NCBI GenBank assembly: GCA_937924675.1
Contig: CALEVL010000320.1
Coordinates: 1 to 25,114, forward strand
Direction: 5' to 3'
DNA: 25,114 nucleotides
Source: an uncultured Ignavibacteria bacterium
Lineage (GTDB): Bacteria > Bacteroidota > Ignavibacteria > Tepidaquicellales > Tepidaquicellaceae
Part shown: piece after piece, positions 8,002-16,298 of the stretch
How positions within the stretch are numbered: position 1 is the stretch's first letter
How the letters are laid out: every line of letters begins with the position of its first letter
The notes under the pieces: model-generated
What the model was told of the DNA's origin: nothing
The model's database searches: none
The model's input: the letters and a program-made list of their open reading frames with translations, nothing else
Made by a program: the position numbers and the translations under genes

Positions 8002-10282
8002 AAAGCGCGCTTGTAAAGTCATAGTTGTAATTGCCGCCCGCTGTCATAGCAACAGGAGCTGCACTCCATGTCTGAATTGCGTTTCTGTGTTTTACCACAA
8101 TATAATAGGTTCCTGAACCGGCTGTGTTGAACTCAACCGAGCCATAACCTACGCCTGGGGTAAGCACTGCCTTTCCCTGATCTACAAGAGCGTAAGGTGA
8201 TGTTGAATTTCTGAGTTGAACTGTTACTGTATCAGTAACTTGTGTCGTACCGTTCCAGAATCCTTCTATACCCGCATAAACATTTACTGAAACAGATGTA
8301 AGATTTTCAAGTTTTCTTCCAACCTGATATTGTCCGTTTCTGTCGCTGACCGTGTACCATGCATTCTTTGTCGGGAAGGAAACGTCAACCGTAGTTGAGA
8401 ATCCGGGATTGCTTTCTAACCAGGTTAATCCGCCGTTGGTCGTCTTTGCCATGTGTCCTGCTGCACCGCTCAAGACCCCGTGGTAAAGATTTATCCATCT
8501 TGTTCTGAAAGGCGTTGATAAGGAGTACAAGTTAGAAGTCAGATCTGTCCATGTATTTCCACCGTCTGTAGTTCTTACTATTTTCTTTAAACCGCCGACT
8601 CCAGAGCTTGACAGGAATATAACATCTTTGTTTATGACCTGCATACTGTTAAAAAGAACTCCTGACAGAAATGCATTTGTATTTCTCGGCCATGTTGCAC
8701 CGCCGTTTGTTGTATAATAGAGTCCACCTAAGCCGATCGCGAAGCCGACATTTCCATTGACCATGTCTACACTCCCAACTCCGGCGGTTGGATTTCCGTC
8801 AAGTATTTGCTGAACCCAGGTAACACCCCCGTCCGTAGTCTTGCCTAAAAGGTGCGGAGAGAAATTGCTTTGGATACCGCCAACCCAACCGGTATTATCA
8901 TTCACAAAATCAATTGTATTAAGCTGGTAAATGCTGAATGGTGAAGGAAGCGACAATGTATTCCATGTTGCACCGCCATCTGTTGACTTGTTTACTGCAC
9001 CGAAACCATCCTGAAAACGTCCGCCGCAAGAGTATCCAACGTTTGCACTTGGGAAGTCGAAATCCCGGATTGGTGTTGCTGTGCCGCTGGGGATCGCTGT
9101 AAAGTTTGTGCCACCGTTTGTTGAATACAGCAATGTAGAAACGCCAATCTGATTTGCACCAACCCAGACTTTTCCTGTAGGTGACTGTGCATAAACAGAT
9201 GCGTAAAGTTGTGTTCCGGGATCCACAGCGTAGTTCTTGTTTCTCCATGTTGCGCCTCCGTCATTGCTGGTTGTAACTTGTCCTAAATGTCCTGCCACAA
9301 CAAAATCGCTTCCGCTACCTCCCAATGCATATATTATAAACGGGGGCGGCTGGTTAACATTACTTAGGTCATAGAATTTTACTGAGTCCCAGTTTGCACC
9401 TTCGTTTGATGTCTTGTAAACATATTCAAAATCTCCCGCAGTCCAGATATCACTGCCGTTTAACACAAGAGCTCTTTGACCACTTATTGATGAGTGCGTG
9501 CGGGCTGTCCATGTATTACCGCCGTCCGTTGTAACTCCGAAGTAGTTAGGATTGCCTATAATGAATCCCGTATTGGCATCTTTGAATTGCACGTCAAGCA
9601 TTTGAGCGTTTGAAGGGGCAGTAGGAATAGTCAAAGTTGACCAGGAAGTACCACCATCAGTAGTCATAACATAAGTTCTTGAGTCTGAACCGAGAATTAT
9701 CTTGTTCTCATTAAAAGCATGAACACTGTAATAAGTCAGGGCAGGCACACTTGAAATAGGTGTCCATGTTTCACCCTTATCAGTTGTTTTATACAGCCTT
9801 GCATTAGCTGATCCGCAAAGATAGCCGGTATTGGAATTGATGAAATGAAAATCGTAAACTGTGCCTCCGGCTGCAAGATTTACATATTTGATTGTCCATG
9901 TCAATCCTCCGTCAGTTGTCTTGCTTACGACTGTTCTCTGCCCGGTTGCAGGTAATTGTGACTGCCCTCCAACAATTCCTGTGTTCGCATCAAAGAACCA
10001 CCCTGTATAAAGATCTCTTCTGGAATTTCCGAATGTAGAATCATAAGGTCCCGCCTGAGTGATGGTCCACGAATCACCACCGTCTGCTGACTTCATGAAT
10101 AACCCTCTTCCTGTAACTGCAAAAATGTTTGAAGCATCAATTACTTTGGTCCAATTGATAACATGTCCCTGCGGCTGGCCATTGAGCCAGAACCATCCGT
10201 TTACATCCTGTTGTGAATATGAATTGCTGAAAGACGCAATCAATGAAAATATGAATGCTGTCAGTAAAATTTTTCTTTTCAT
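7763..10282 (-). CDS. Secreted 13-blade Asp-box/Ycf48-like propeller protein with dockerin-like C-terminus (copy 1)
   Basis: An 839-residue protein. I place the start at the ATG at 10282 (MKRKILLTAFIFSLIASFSN), because it begins a clean signal peptide ending ...YSQQ. The frame is open further up to 10366, but those 28 residues lack signal character and would swallow the promoter motif. The mature protein begins QQDVNGWFWLNG, shared with its two paralogues. About 640 residues follow with 13 Asp-box-like motifs of the form (S/T)xDGGxxW (SADGGDSW, TTDGGLTW, TTDKGETW, and so on), spaced about 50 residues apart. This suggests two tandem seven-bladed propellers of the Ycf48/BNR type. Residues 663-839 are the shared module, with calcium loops GDVNQDEIVDGSD and DCNGDNFTDASD, ending VVRP. 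No sialidase catalytic set is recognisable, so an enzyme role is not claimed; binding or scaffolding outside the cell is more likely. The last 78 codons plus stop are identical in DNA to the next gene. Confidence 0.88.
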   Translation of the reverse strand: MKRKILLTAFIFSLIASFSNSYSQQDVNGWFWLNGQPQGHVINWTKVIDASNIFAVTGRGLFMKSADGGDSWTITQAGPYDSTFGNSRRDLYTGWFFDANTGIVGGQSQLPATGQRTVVSKTTDGGLTWTIKYVNLAAGGTVYDFHFINSNTGYLCGSANARLYKTTDKGETWTPISSVPALTYYSVHAFNENKIILGSDSRTYVMTTDGGTSWSTLTIPTAPSNAQMLDVQFKDANTGFIIGNPNYFGVTTDGGNTWTARTHSSISGQRALVLNGSDIWTAGDFEYVYKTSNEGANWDSVKFYDLSNVNQPPPFIIYALGGSGSDFVVAGHLGQVTTSNDGGATWRNKNYAVDPGTQLYASVYAQSPTGKVWVGANQIGVSTLLYSTNGGTNFTAIPSGTATPIRDFDFPSANVGYSCGGRFQDGFGAVNKSTDGGATWNTLSLPSPFSIYQLNTIDFVNDNTGWVGGIQSNFSPHLLGKTTDGGVTWVQQILDGNPTAGVGSVDMVNGNVGFAIGLGGLYYTTNGGATWPRNTNAFLSGVLFNSMQVINKDVIFLSSSGVGGLKKIVRTTDGGNTWTDLTSNLYSLSTPFRTRWINLYHGVLSGAAGHMAKTTNGGLTWLESNPGFSTTVDVSFPTKNAWYTVSDRNGQYQVGRKLENLTSVSVNVYAGIEGFWNGTTQVTDTVTVQLRNSTSPYALVDQGKAVLTPGVGYGSVEFNTAGSGTYYIVVKHRNAIQTWSAAPVAMTAGGNYNYDFTSALSQAYGSNMVLKLGRYCFFSGDVNQDEIVDGSDLSLIDNDGFNFVSGYVATDCNGDNFTDASDASIAENNAFNTVTVVRP

Positions 10283-10363
10283 TTTGATTCTGATTATCCC
10301 CTTTAGGTTTGAAATTACTTTTTGTTTACAATCACTAAAAATAGCATTGAGTGATCTTTGATG

Positions 10364-10389
10364 CAAAGAAGCATATTTTAAGAATACCC
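10364..10389 (-). promoter_or_regulatory. GGGTA-N15-TCTTTG promoter candidate, propeller copy 1
   Basis: On the minus strand GGGTA (10385-10389) and TCTTTG (10364-10369) are 15 nt apart, 82 nt before the ATG at 10282. TCTTTG matches the end of the Bacteroidota -7 element TAnnTTTG. The same pair occurs before four neighbouring genes. Confidence 0.55.
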
Positions 10390-10465
10390 ATTAAAAGCAC
10401 AGAATAGCCTTTGAATTATTTCTTTCTGACAGTCAATTAGCTAATCACTCCAAAATTAGTACCCT

Positions 10466-10509
10466 AAAAAAAAAACCGGCTCCCCGAAGAATCTCAGGAA
10501 GCCGGGGTG
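10466..10509 (-). terminator. Intrinsic terminator of propeller copy 2
   Basis: On the minus strand CCGGCT (paired with 10500-10505) and AGCCGG (10476-10481) enclose an 18-nt loop with some internal pairing, followed by nine to ten T residues. Confidence 0.85.
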
Positions 10510-10525
10510 TTAACCCAACATAAAT

Positions 10526-10560
10526 GGTAACAAGCCGAAAAGGGATAACGGCTTGCTACC
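10526..10560 (-). other. Conserved 3' UTR hairpin of propeller copy 2
   Basis: GGTAGCAAGCCG (minus strand) pairs with CGGCTTGTTACC, a 12-bp stem with one G-U pair and a loop containing TCCCTTTT. The matching hairpin of copy 1 (7708-7743) has the same loop core and at least one compensating pair change (A-T versus G-C). This copy has no U-tract, so termination falls to the hairpin at 10466-10509. Confidence 0.6.
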
Positions 10561-10582
10561 GAGGAGTTTGGAACAAATTGAG

Positions 10583-10821
10583 TTACGGTCTTACTACTGT
10601 TACCGTGTTGAATGCATTGTTCTCGGCAATTGATGCGTCAGATGCATCCGTAAAATTGTCTCCGTTGCAGTCTGTTGCAACATAACCGCTTACAAAGTTG
10701 AATCCGTCGTTGTCAATTAATGAAAGATCTGATCCGTCAACAATCTCATCCTGATTCACATCACCGCTGAAGAAGCAATATCTTCCAAGCTTAAGCACCA
10801 TGTTGCTGCCGTAAGCCTGTG
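10583..10821 (-). repeat. 239-bp perfect duplicate (copy B)
   Basis: Identical to 7763-8001. Both edges are sharp: the stop codon on one side, and codons encoding ATQ (here) versus LSQ (copy A) on the other. Confidence 0.97.
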
Positions 10822-13108
10822 TTGCTGCGGTTGTAAAATTGTAATTGTAATTGCCGCCTGCTGTCATTGCAACAGGTGCTGCGCTCCATGTCTGAAGTGC
10901 ATTTCTGTGCTTAACAACAATATAGTAAGATCCTGCTCCGGCTGAATTGAAATCAACTGAACCGTATCCCACACCTGCTGTCAGAACTGTCTTGCCCTGA
11001 TCAACAAGTGCGTATGGTGAAGTTGAATTCCTGAGTTCAACTGTAACTGTATCACTTACTTGTGTTGTGCCGTTCCAGAATCCTTCGATGCCAACGTTTA
11101 CATTGACTGAGATTGATGTGCTTGTTTCATACTTTCTTCCGACCTGATATGCACCGTTTCTGTCTGAGATAGTGAACCATGTATTCTTGTGTGGATATGC
11201 AACATCAACTGCTGTGGAGAATCCGGGATTTGATTCAGTCCAGGTTACGCCGCCGTTTGTTGTTCTTGCCATCCAGCCGCTTGCACCGCTGATAACACCA
11301 TGATTAATATTTAACCACTTTGATCTGAAAATAGTAGTCTTGTTCACCAAACTTGTTCCGATATCTGTCCATGTATTTCCGCCATCGGTTGATCTTGCAA
11401 TATACTTTGCACCGCTTGTTCCGCCGCCGTGCAGGATTATCACATCCTTGTTAAGAACAACCATATTCGACCAGGCCGTTGTAAGCACGAATGAATTCGT
11501 CGTTTTTTTCCAGAATGCACCACCGTCGGTTGTGCTGTATAATGCGGCTCCTGAGTTTGCAAGCAAGTAACCATAATTCTCATCAATCATCTGAATGCTT
11601 ATTACAGCTCCGTTTGGATTTGTCTCGAGTGGTTGTGTGTTCCATGTAGCTCCGCCGTCAGTAGTCTTTGATACAAGATTGGGAGAAAATGCACCCGCAA
11701 AACCGCCGACCCATCCGGTATTGTCATTCACAAAATCAACTGTGTTCAATTGATACGTGTTCAATGGTGAAGTCAGAGTCAGAGCGTTCCAAGTATTTCC
11801 ACCGTCTGTTGATTTTGCCATTTGTCCTACACCTGATGTTGCACGGCCGCCTGAAATATATGCCGTATTTGCGCTTGGAAAGTCAAAACCAAAAACCATA
11901 TAGCTCATGCCATTCGGCATAGTTGTCCAGTTCGTTCCACCATTGGATGAATACAGAAAATTTGTAACGCCTGTAAGAGTTGATCCCAGCCATATTCTTC
12001 CTGTTGGTGATTCAACATACATTGCTCCGTAGAAAGTATTTGTCGGATCAACAGAGTAATTCTTGTTTCTCCATGTTGCTCCGGCATCATTGCTCAATGT
12101 CATTTGTCCGCTCGATCCAACAACGGCCAGATCATTGCCGTTTGCTCCGATACCATACATGACAAATGGAGATGGCTGGTTCACGTTGCTAACATCATAG
12201 AATTTCACGGAATCCCATGTCATTCCGTTATTAGTTGACTTGTAAACATACTCATAATCGCCTGCTGTCCAGACCGTGTTATTGTCATATTCTATTGACC
12301 TTTGACCTCTGATAGAAGAGTGTGTTGATGCAGTCCAGTTTGCACCAGCATTTGTTGTGTATGCAAAATAGTTTGGATTACCGATAACATATCCGGTATT
12401 AGCATCTTTGAATTTGATTCCGAGGAACTGAACATTTGTTGCGGCAGTAAAAATAGTATCAGTTGTCCAAGTTGATCCGCCGTCATTGGTTCTCATGATC
12501 CTTCTTGAATCTGATGTAACGACCATGTTATTCTCATCAAATGCATGCATTGAATAGTATGTGAATGCCGGGATTGTTGAAACGTTTGTCCAGGTTTCAC
12601 CCTGATCGGTTGTCTTATACAATCGTGCATTGTTTGCACCGCAAAGATAACCCGTTGTTGAATTTATGAAGTAGAAACCGTTAACTGCACCGCCTGCAGT
12701 ATTGTTTACTATTTTGATATTCCAGGAAACACCTCCATCGGTAGTTTTGCTGACAACAGTCTTACTTGGTGAACCTGTCTGTGGACCACCAGCAGCTATA
12801 CCTGTATTGGCATCAAAGAACCAGCCGGTATTCAGGTCTCTTTTTGAAAGTCCGCCTGAACTAATATCCGGAGCGCCTGCCTGAGCAATTGACCATGAAT
12901 CACCGCCGTCGGTTGATTTCATGAAGATGCCTCTGCCGCCTACTGCAAAAATATTAGCAGCGTCAAAGACTTTTACCCATCTCATAGTTTGACCCGCCGG
13001 CTTACCGTTAAGCCAGTACCAGCCGTTTACATCCTGCTGCGAGAATGAACTTTGTGTCATTGCAAACATCAGCAGTAAAGCAAAGAAAACTTTGAATACT
13101 TGTTTCAT
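10583..13108 (-). CDS. Secreted 13-blade Asp-box/Ycf48-like propeller protein with dockerin-like C-terminus (copy 2)
   Basis: An 841-residue paralogue of the previous gene along its whole length. The signal peptide MKQVFKVFFALLLMFAMTQS ends SFS-QQDVNGWYWLNG. Thirteen motifs such as STDGGDSW, TTDGGVSW, TTDQGETW, STNNGMTW, SNDAGATW and TTNGGVTW mark the blades. Distinct paralogue landmarks include WTAGDYEYVYKS and NVNQPSPF. Residues 665-841 are the shared module, whose last 78 codons plus stop are perfectly identical in DNA to copy 1 while the rest is clearly diverged. The start needs no correction: the ATG follows an A-rich leader and directly opens the signal peptide. It probably acts outside the cell, anchored or assembled through its calcium-loop C-terminus. 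Substrate and partner are unknown. Confidence 0.88.
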   Translation of the reverse strand: MKQVFKVFFALLLMFAMTQSSFSQQDVNGWYWLNGKPAGQTMRWVKVFDAANIFAVGGRGIFMKSTDGGDSWSIAQAGAPDISSGGLSKRDLNTGWFFDANTGIAAGGPQTGSPSKTVVSKTTDGGVSWNIKIVNNTAGGAVNGFYFINSTTGYLCGANNARLYKTTDQGETWTNVSTIPAFTYYSMHAFDENNMVVTSDSRRIMRTNDGGSTWTTDTIFTAATNVQFLGIKFKDANTGYVIGNPNYFAYTTNAGANWTASTHSSIRGQRSIEYDNNTVWTAGDYEYVYKSTNNGMTWDSVKFYDVSNVNQPSPFVMYGIGANGNDLAVVGSSGQMTLSNDAGATWRNKNYSVDPTNTFYGAMYVESPTGRIWLGSTLTGVTNFLYSSNGGTNWTTMPNGMSYMVFGFDFPSANTAYISGGRATSGVGQMAKSTDGGNTWNALTLTSPLNTYQLNTVDFVNDNTGWVGGFAGAFSPNLVSKTTDGGATWNTQPLETNPNGAVISIQMIDENYGYLLANSGAALYSTTDGGAFWKKTTNSFVLTTAWSNMVVLNKDVIILHGGGTSGAKYIARSTDGGNTWTDIGTSLVNKTTIFRSKWLNINHGVISGASGWMARTTNGGVTWTESNPGFSTAVDVAYPHKNTWFTISDRNGAYQVGRKYETSTSISVNVNVGIEGFWNGTTQVSDTVTVELRNSTSPYALVDQGKTVLTAGVGYGSVDFNSAGAGSYYIVVKHRNALQTWSAAPVAMTAGGNYNYNFTTAATQAYGSNMVLKLGRYCFFSGDVNQDEIVDGSDLSLIDNDGFNFVSGYVATDCNGDNFTDASDASIAENNAFNTVTVVRP

Positions 13109-13171
13109 TTGTTTGTGTTTTTATTTGTTGATAAAAGGAATTTTCAAAGTAATAAAAATGATCACCTTGAA

Positions 13172-13198
13172 CAAAGAAGTCAAAGAAAGGAAATACCC
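13172..13198 (-). promoter_or_regulatory. GGGTA-N16-TCTTTG promoter candidate, propeller copy 2
   Basis: On the minus strand TTTGGGTA ends with GGGTA at 13194-13198, and TCTTTG lies at 13172-13177, 64 nt before the start at 13108. TTTG also fits the Bacteroidota -33 element. A second TCTTTG sits at 13181-13186. Confidence 0.55.
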
Positions 13199-13307
13199 AA
13201 ATTAGAGATCGCTAATTGTATACAATTTTAAGAAAACAGGCAAAAATTGAAGATATTCCGGTTCAGTCCATACCCCATTTCTAATCTTATATTTAAGAAA
13301 ATTGAAG

Positions 13308-13357
13308 AAAAAAAAGTCCGGCTGCCAATAAGAAGCATAGCTTCCATCAACAGCCGG
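13308..13357 (-). terminator. Intrinsic terminator of propeller copy 3
   Basis: On the minus strand CCGGCTG and CAGCCGG (7 bp) enclose an inner GAAGC-tat-GCTTC stem, and the outer stem is followed by ACTTTTTTTT. It lies about 40 nt after the stop. Confidence 0.88.
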
Positions 13358-13395
13358 GTGCCTTTTATCAACAAAGCACTAGTATAGAATCTGTC

Positions 13396-15888
13396 TTATG
13401 GTGTCATTACTATTATGTAATTAGCTGAGTTGTTGTCAACTATCAGCGCATCCGAGCCGTCAACCAAACCGTTACCGTCAAGGTCAGTTGCAACATATCC
13501 AGTTGCACCAATCAAAGCATCATTGTCAACACCTACGAAATCCGTACCGTCAATTACATCGTCCTGATTTACATCACCGCTGTAGTTGCAATATCTTCCA
13601 AACTTCAGAATAGTGTTGTCGGAAAAAGATTGTGAAGCCGAAGATGTGAAACTGTAATTGTAATGTCCGCCGGAAACCATACTTACGGGCACCGAGCTCC
13701 ATGTTTCAAGTGAGTTTCTGTGCTTGACTACGATATAAAATGATCCTGCAGGAGCTGCCAGGAATTCGAATGTTCCAAAGCCGGTACCCGTTGTCAGTGT
13801 TGTCTTTGCAACATCCACTACATTAAAAGGTGAACTTGAAGACCGCAGTTCAACTGTTACTGTGTCAGATACTTGTGTGGTTCCGTTCCAGAAGCCCTCA
13901 ATACCAATGTTTGCATTCAAGGTTATCGTAGTAATGCTTTCGGTCTTTCTGCTGATCGGATAAGTTGCACCTGCACTGCTGACTGCATACCACAAGCTGT
14001 TGCTTGTCATAGCCACATCAGAAATAGTTCCGAATCCGGGATTTGATACAGACCAGTTGATACCGCCGTTGCTGGTTCTTGCAACAAGTCCGTTTGTGCA
14101 TCCTGCAACTCCGTTAGTCAAATTCAGCCATTCTGTTCTGTTCACAGTGAGTGAATCCGGCATATCACCGGATACATTTGTCCATGTATTTCCGGCATCA
14201 GTAGTTCTGTATATTAAAGGATTACCATTGCTTGGTGCGGTTGCTCCGTTGATGAAGACAACATCTTCATCAATCACATGCATGTTCACCCATGTACCCG
14301 ATGGAATGGGTTTTGATACCCAGTTTGCACCGCCGTTAGTTGTTCTGTGGAACAAATTGCTCAGCGCATAACCTCTGTCAATATCAATCATCTGAATGCT
14401 GAGTACTGAAGCGCTGTAACCAAGAGGTTGAGAAATCCATGTAGCAGCGCCGTCTGTGGTCTTATATATATTTGCAGGTAATCCTGAACCCCCGGCACCA
14501 ACATACCCTGTATTTCCGTTTAAGAAGTCCAGAGTAAGAAATGTGTGATTAATAATGGGATTCGCGAGCAACGTCCAATTTAGGCCGCCGTTGACTGACT
14601 TGGAAATATAACCAATACTTCCGGGAACATTTCCTCCGCTGGCATAAGCTGTATCAGTAGTAGCAAAGTCAATTCTTGTCACTGCGGCTGATTGTGGAGA
14701 AGGTATTGAACTCCAGGTAGTTCCTGCATCGGTAGTATGCAAAAATGCTGCAACACCTCCTGATGAAGTTAACCAGAAATCAGTTGGTGAAAGCATATTC
14801 ATGCTTGCATACAGATTGTTTCCTGAATTGACGGAATAATTCTTGTTGCCCCAGTTTGCTCCGCCGTCTGTGCTCAATGTAACATGACCGCTTGAACCGA
14901 CAATTGCCAGATCATTTCCTCTGACGGAAACGCTGTTGTATGTTGGTAAATTTGGCTGGCTAACATTGCTGCTGTCATAAAATCTTATTGAGTCCCAGTT
15001 CATACCGTCATTTGTTGATTTGAACAGATAAGCTCTTGATCCTCCTACCATATATAAGATATTGCTGTCAAAAGTCATATCTCTTTGTCCAAGTGTTGCT
15101 GAAGCAACATTGCTTTGTGTCCAGTTTGCTCCGCCGTTTACTGTATATGCAAAGTAGTTTGGATTTCCGCATGCATAACCCGTGTTTGCGTCTTTGAAAT
15201 ATACATCGGTCATTGTTGTTCCGCCTGTTGTTCCGGGAAGAGTGATCAGCGACCAGTTTGCTCCGCCGTTGGAAGTATAGTAGAGTCTTCTTGTGGAGAA
15301 CGCCAGAAAGATATTATTCTCGTCAATCGCGAATACAGCATTATATGTGTTTGTGCCTGAGAGTCCCGTGGAAATATCTGTCCAGGTCATGCCGCCGTCA
15401 GTTGTTTTGTGAACTCTTGCCCTTGTGCCACCGCAAAGGAAGCCTGTATTTGAATTTATGAAATATATTCCGTTCACCGAACCGCTGGAATCATTGTATT
15501 GATAGTTTGTCCAGGTTGCACCTGCGTCTGTTGTTTTTGAAACAACTCCCTGCACGGTATTTAACAATGAACTTCCCGCAACAATACCCGTATTGGCATC
15601 AAAGAAAAATCCTGTTCTGAGATCTCTGAATCCAAGCCCGGCATCAGATGTTCCGATCTGGCTGTTGATCGTCCATGAACTGCCGCCGTCTGTTGACTTT
15701 GAGAAAGTTCCTTTTGCTCCGAGAGAATAGAAGTTTGACGCAGAAGGAATATTGACCCAGTTAAGATTGTTGCCGGTCGGTCTTCCGTTCAGCCAGTACC
15801 AGCCGTTTACATCCTGCTGTGAGAAAAGACTTCCTGAAGTAATAAATATTATCAGGAGAATTGTGTGAAATTTGAAAATCATTTTCAT
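13396..15888 (-). CDS. Secreted 13-blade Asp-box/Ycf48-like propeller protein with dockerin-like C-terminus (copy 3)
   Basis: An 830-residue protein, the most diverged of the three paralogues. Its signal peptide (MKMIFKFHTILLIIFITSGS) ends LFS-QQDVNGWYWLNGRPTG. Thirteen blade motifs are present (STDGGSSW, TTDAGATW, TTDGGMTW, TSNGGANW, TVNGGANW, STNDGMNW and others). The C-terminal module spans roughly residues 654-830: GIEGFWNGTTQVSDTVTVEL, YIVVKHRNSLETWSS, then loops GDVNQDDVIDGTD and DLDGNGLVDGSD, ending IIVMTP. Unlike copies 1 and 2 it does not carry the identical 239-bp 3' end. An alternative start is the Met at residue 3. It is divergent from the 485-residue helical gene, sharing a 410-base intergenic region. 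Confidence 0.87.
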   Translation of the reverse strand: MKMIFKFHTILLIIFITSGSLFSQQDVNGWYWLNGRPTGNNLNWVNIPSASNFYSLGAKGTFSKSTDGGSSWTINSQIGTSDAGLGFRDLRTGFFFDANTGIVAGSSLLNTVQGVVSKTTDAGATWTNYQYNDSSGSVNGIYFINSNTGFLCGGTRARVHKTTDGGMTWTDISTGLSGTNTYNAVFAIDENNIFLAFSTRRLYYTSNGGANWSLITLPGTTGGTTMTDVYFKDANTGYACGNPNYFAYTVNGGANWTQSNVASATLGQRDMTFDSNILYMVGGSRAYLFKSTNDGMNWDSIRFYDSSNVSQPNLPTYNSVSVRGNDLAIVGSSGHVTLSTDGGANWGNKNYSVNSGNNLYASMNMLSPTDFWLTSSGGVAAFLHTTDAGTTWSSIPSPQSAAVTRIDFATTDTAYASGGNVPGSIGYISKSVNGGLNWTLLANPIINHTFLTLDFLNGNTGYVGAGGSGLPANIYKTTDGAATWISQPLGYSASVLSIQMIDIDRGYALSNLFHRTTNGGANWVSKPIPSGTWVNMHVIDEDVVFINGATAPSNGNPLIYRTTDAGNTWTNVSGDMPDSLTVNRTEWLNLTNGVAGCTNGLVARTSNGGINWSVSNPGFGTISDVAMTSNSLWYAVSSAGATYPISRKTESITTITLNANIGIEGFWNGTTQVSDTVTVELRSSSSPFNVVDVAKTTLTTGTGFGTFEFLAAPAGSFYIVVKHRNSLETWSSVPVSMVSGGHYNYSFTSSASQSFSDNTILKFGRYCNYSGDVNQDDVIDGTDFVGVDNDALIGATGYVATDLDGNGLVDGSDALIVDNNSANYIIVMTP

Positions 15889-15947
15889 GCTTTTGTTTTT
15901 TACGTTGATAAAAAGTCTTGTAAACTAACCATATTCTATATAATCAA

Positions 15948-15974
15948 CAAAGATACTGTTCGTAATTTATACCC
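15948..15974 (-). promoter_or_regulatory. GGGTA-N16-TATCTTTG promoter candidate, propeller copy 3
   Basis: On the minus strand TTTGGGTA (GGGTA at 15970-15974) is followed 16 nt later by TCTTTG (15948-15953). The -7 element reads TATCTTTG, a full match to TAnnTTTG, with TTTG 18 nt upstream. It is the best promoter in the window, 60 nt before the ATG. Confidence 0.65.
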
Positions 15975-16085
15975 AAACGCATGATTGCTTTCTTAAATAT
16001 AAGTTAGAATTAATTACCCGATATCTATTTATGCAAACTTTTTTAATACCCTAATAAAAAAATGGAGCACAGGACATTTGGAAAG

Positions 16086-16205
16086 TCAATATTCTTTTCG
16101 CGGCATGGATAAGGAATCCTAAATCATGATTGTGTCCTTGAGATAAGAAGCTATTCTGCTTGCCTAAGAGACATTTCGTACAGAATATTGAAAAGAAAGG
16201 ATTCC
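16086..16205. repeat. Two interleaved inverted repeats
   Basis: TCAATATTCT (16086-16095) is the reverse complement of AGAATATTGA (16182-16191), and GGAATCCT (16113-16120) that of AGGATTCC (16198-16205). The order is a-b-a'-b', a pseudoknot-like arrangement rather than a nested hairpin. It may be a structured leader RNA, a regulatory site or a decayed mobile-element end; none is established. Confidence 0.55.
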
Positions 16206-16298
16206 CAATTAGTACCCAAGTTTTCTGGTGGAAATCAATTAAAAAATTACTTTTTAGATTAGAATTGCTTAACTTGAGATGAAATAATCCCCAAAAAT

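Larger units (their letters stand above)
15889..16298. other. Divergent intergenic region of 410 bases
   Basis: It contains the promoter of propeller copy 3 and an A/T-rich leader for the 485-residue gene (possible TTACTTTTTAG element near 16248). Three further TACCC words lie near 16014, 16046 and 16212. It also holds the interleaved inverted repeats reported at 16086-16205. Confidence 0.6.

Noticed and set aside
10283..10366. N-terminal extension of propeller copy 1 to an upstream ATG
   Set aside because: The 28 extra residues lack signal-peptide character and cover the promoter motif. The paralogues start directly at the signal peptide.
16279..16287. ATG start for the 485-residue gene
   Set aside because: This ATG is out of frame and meets TAA after one codon. 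The in-frame TTG at 16299 fits the protein's beginning better.
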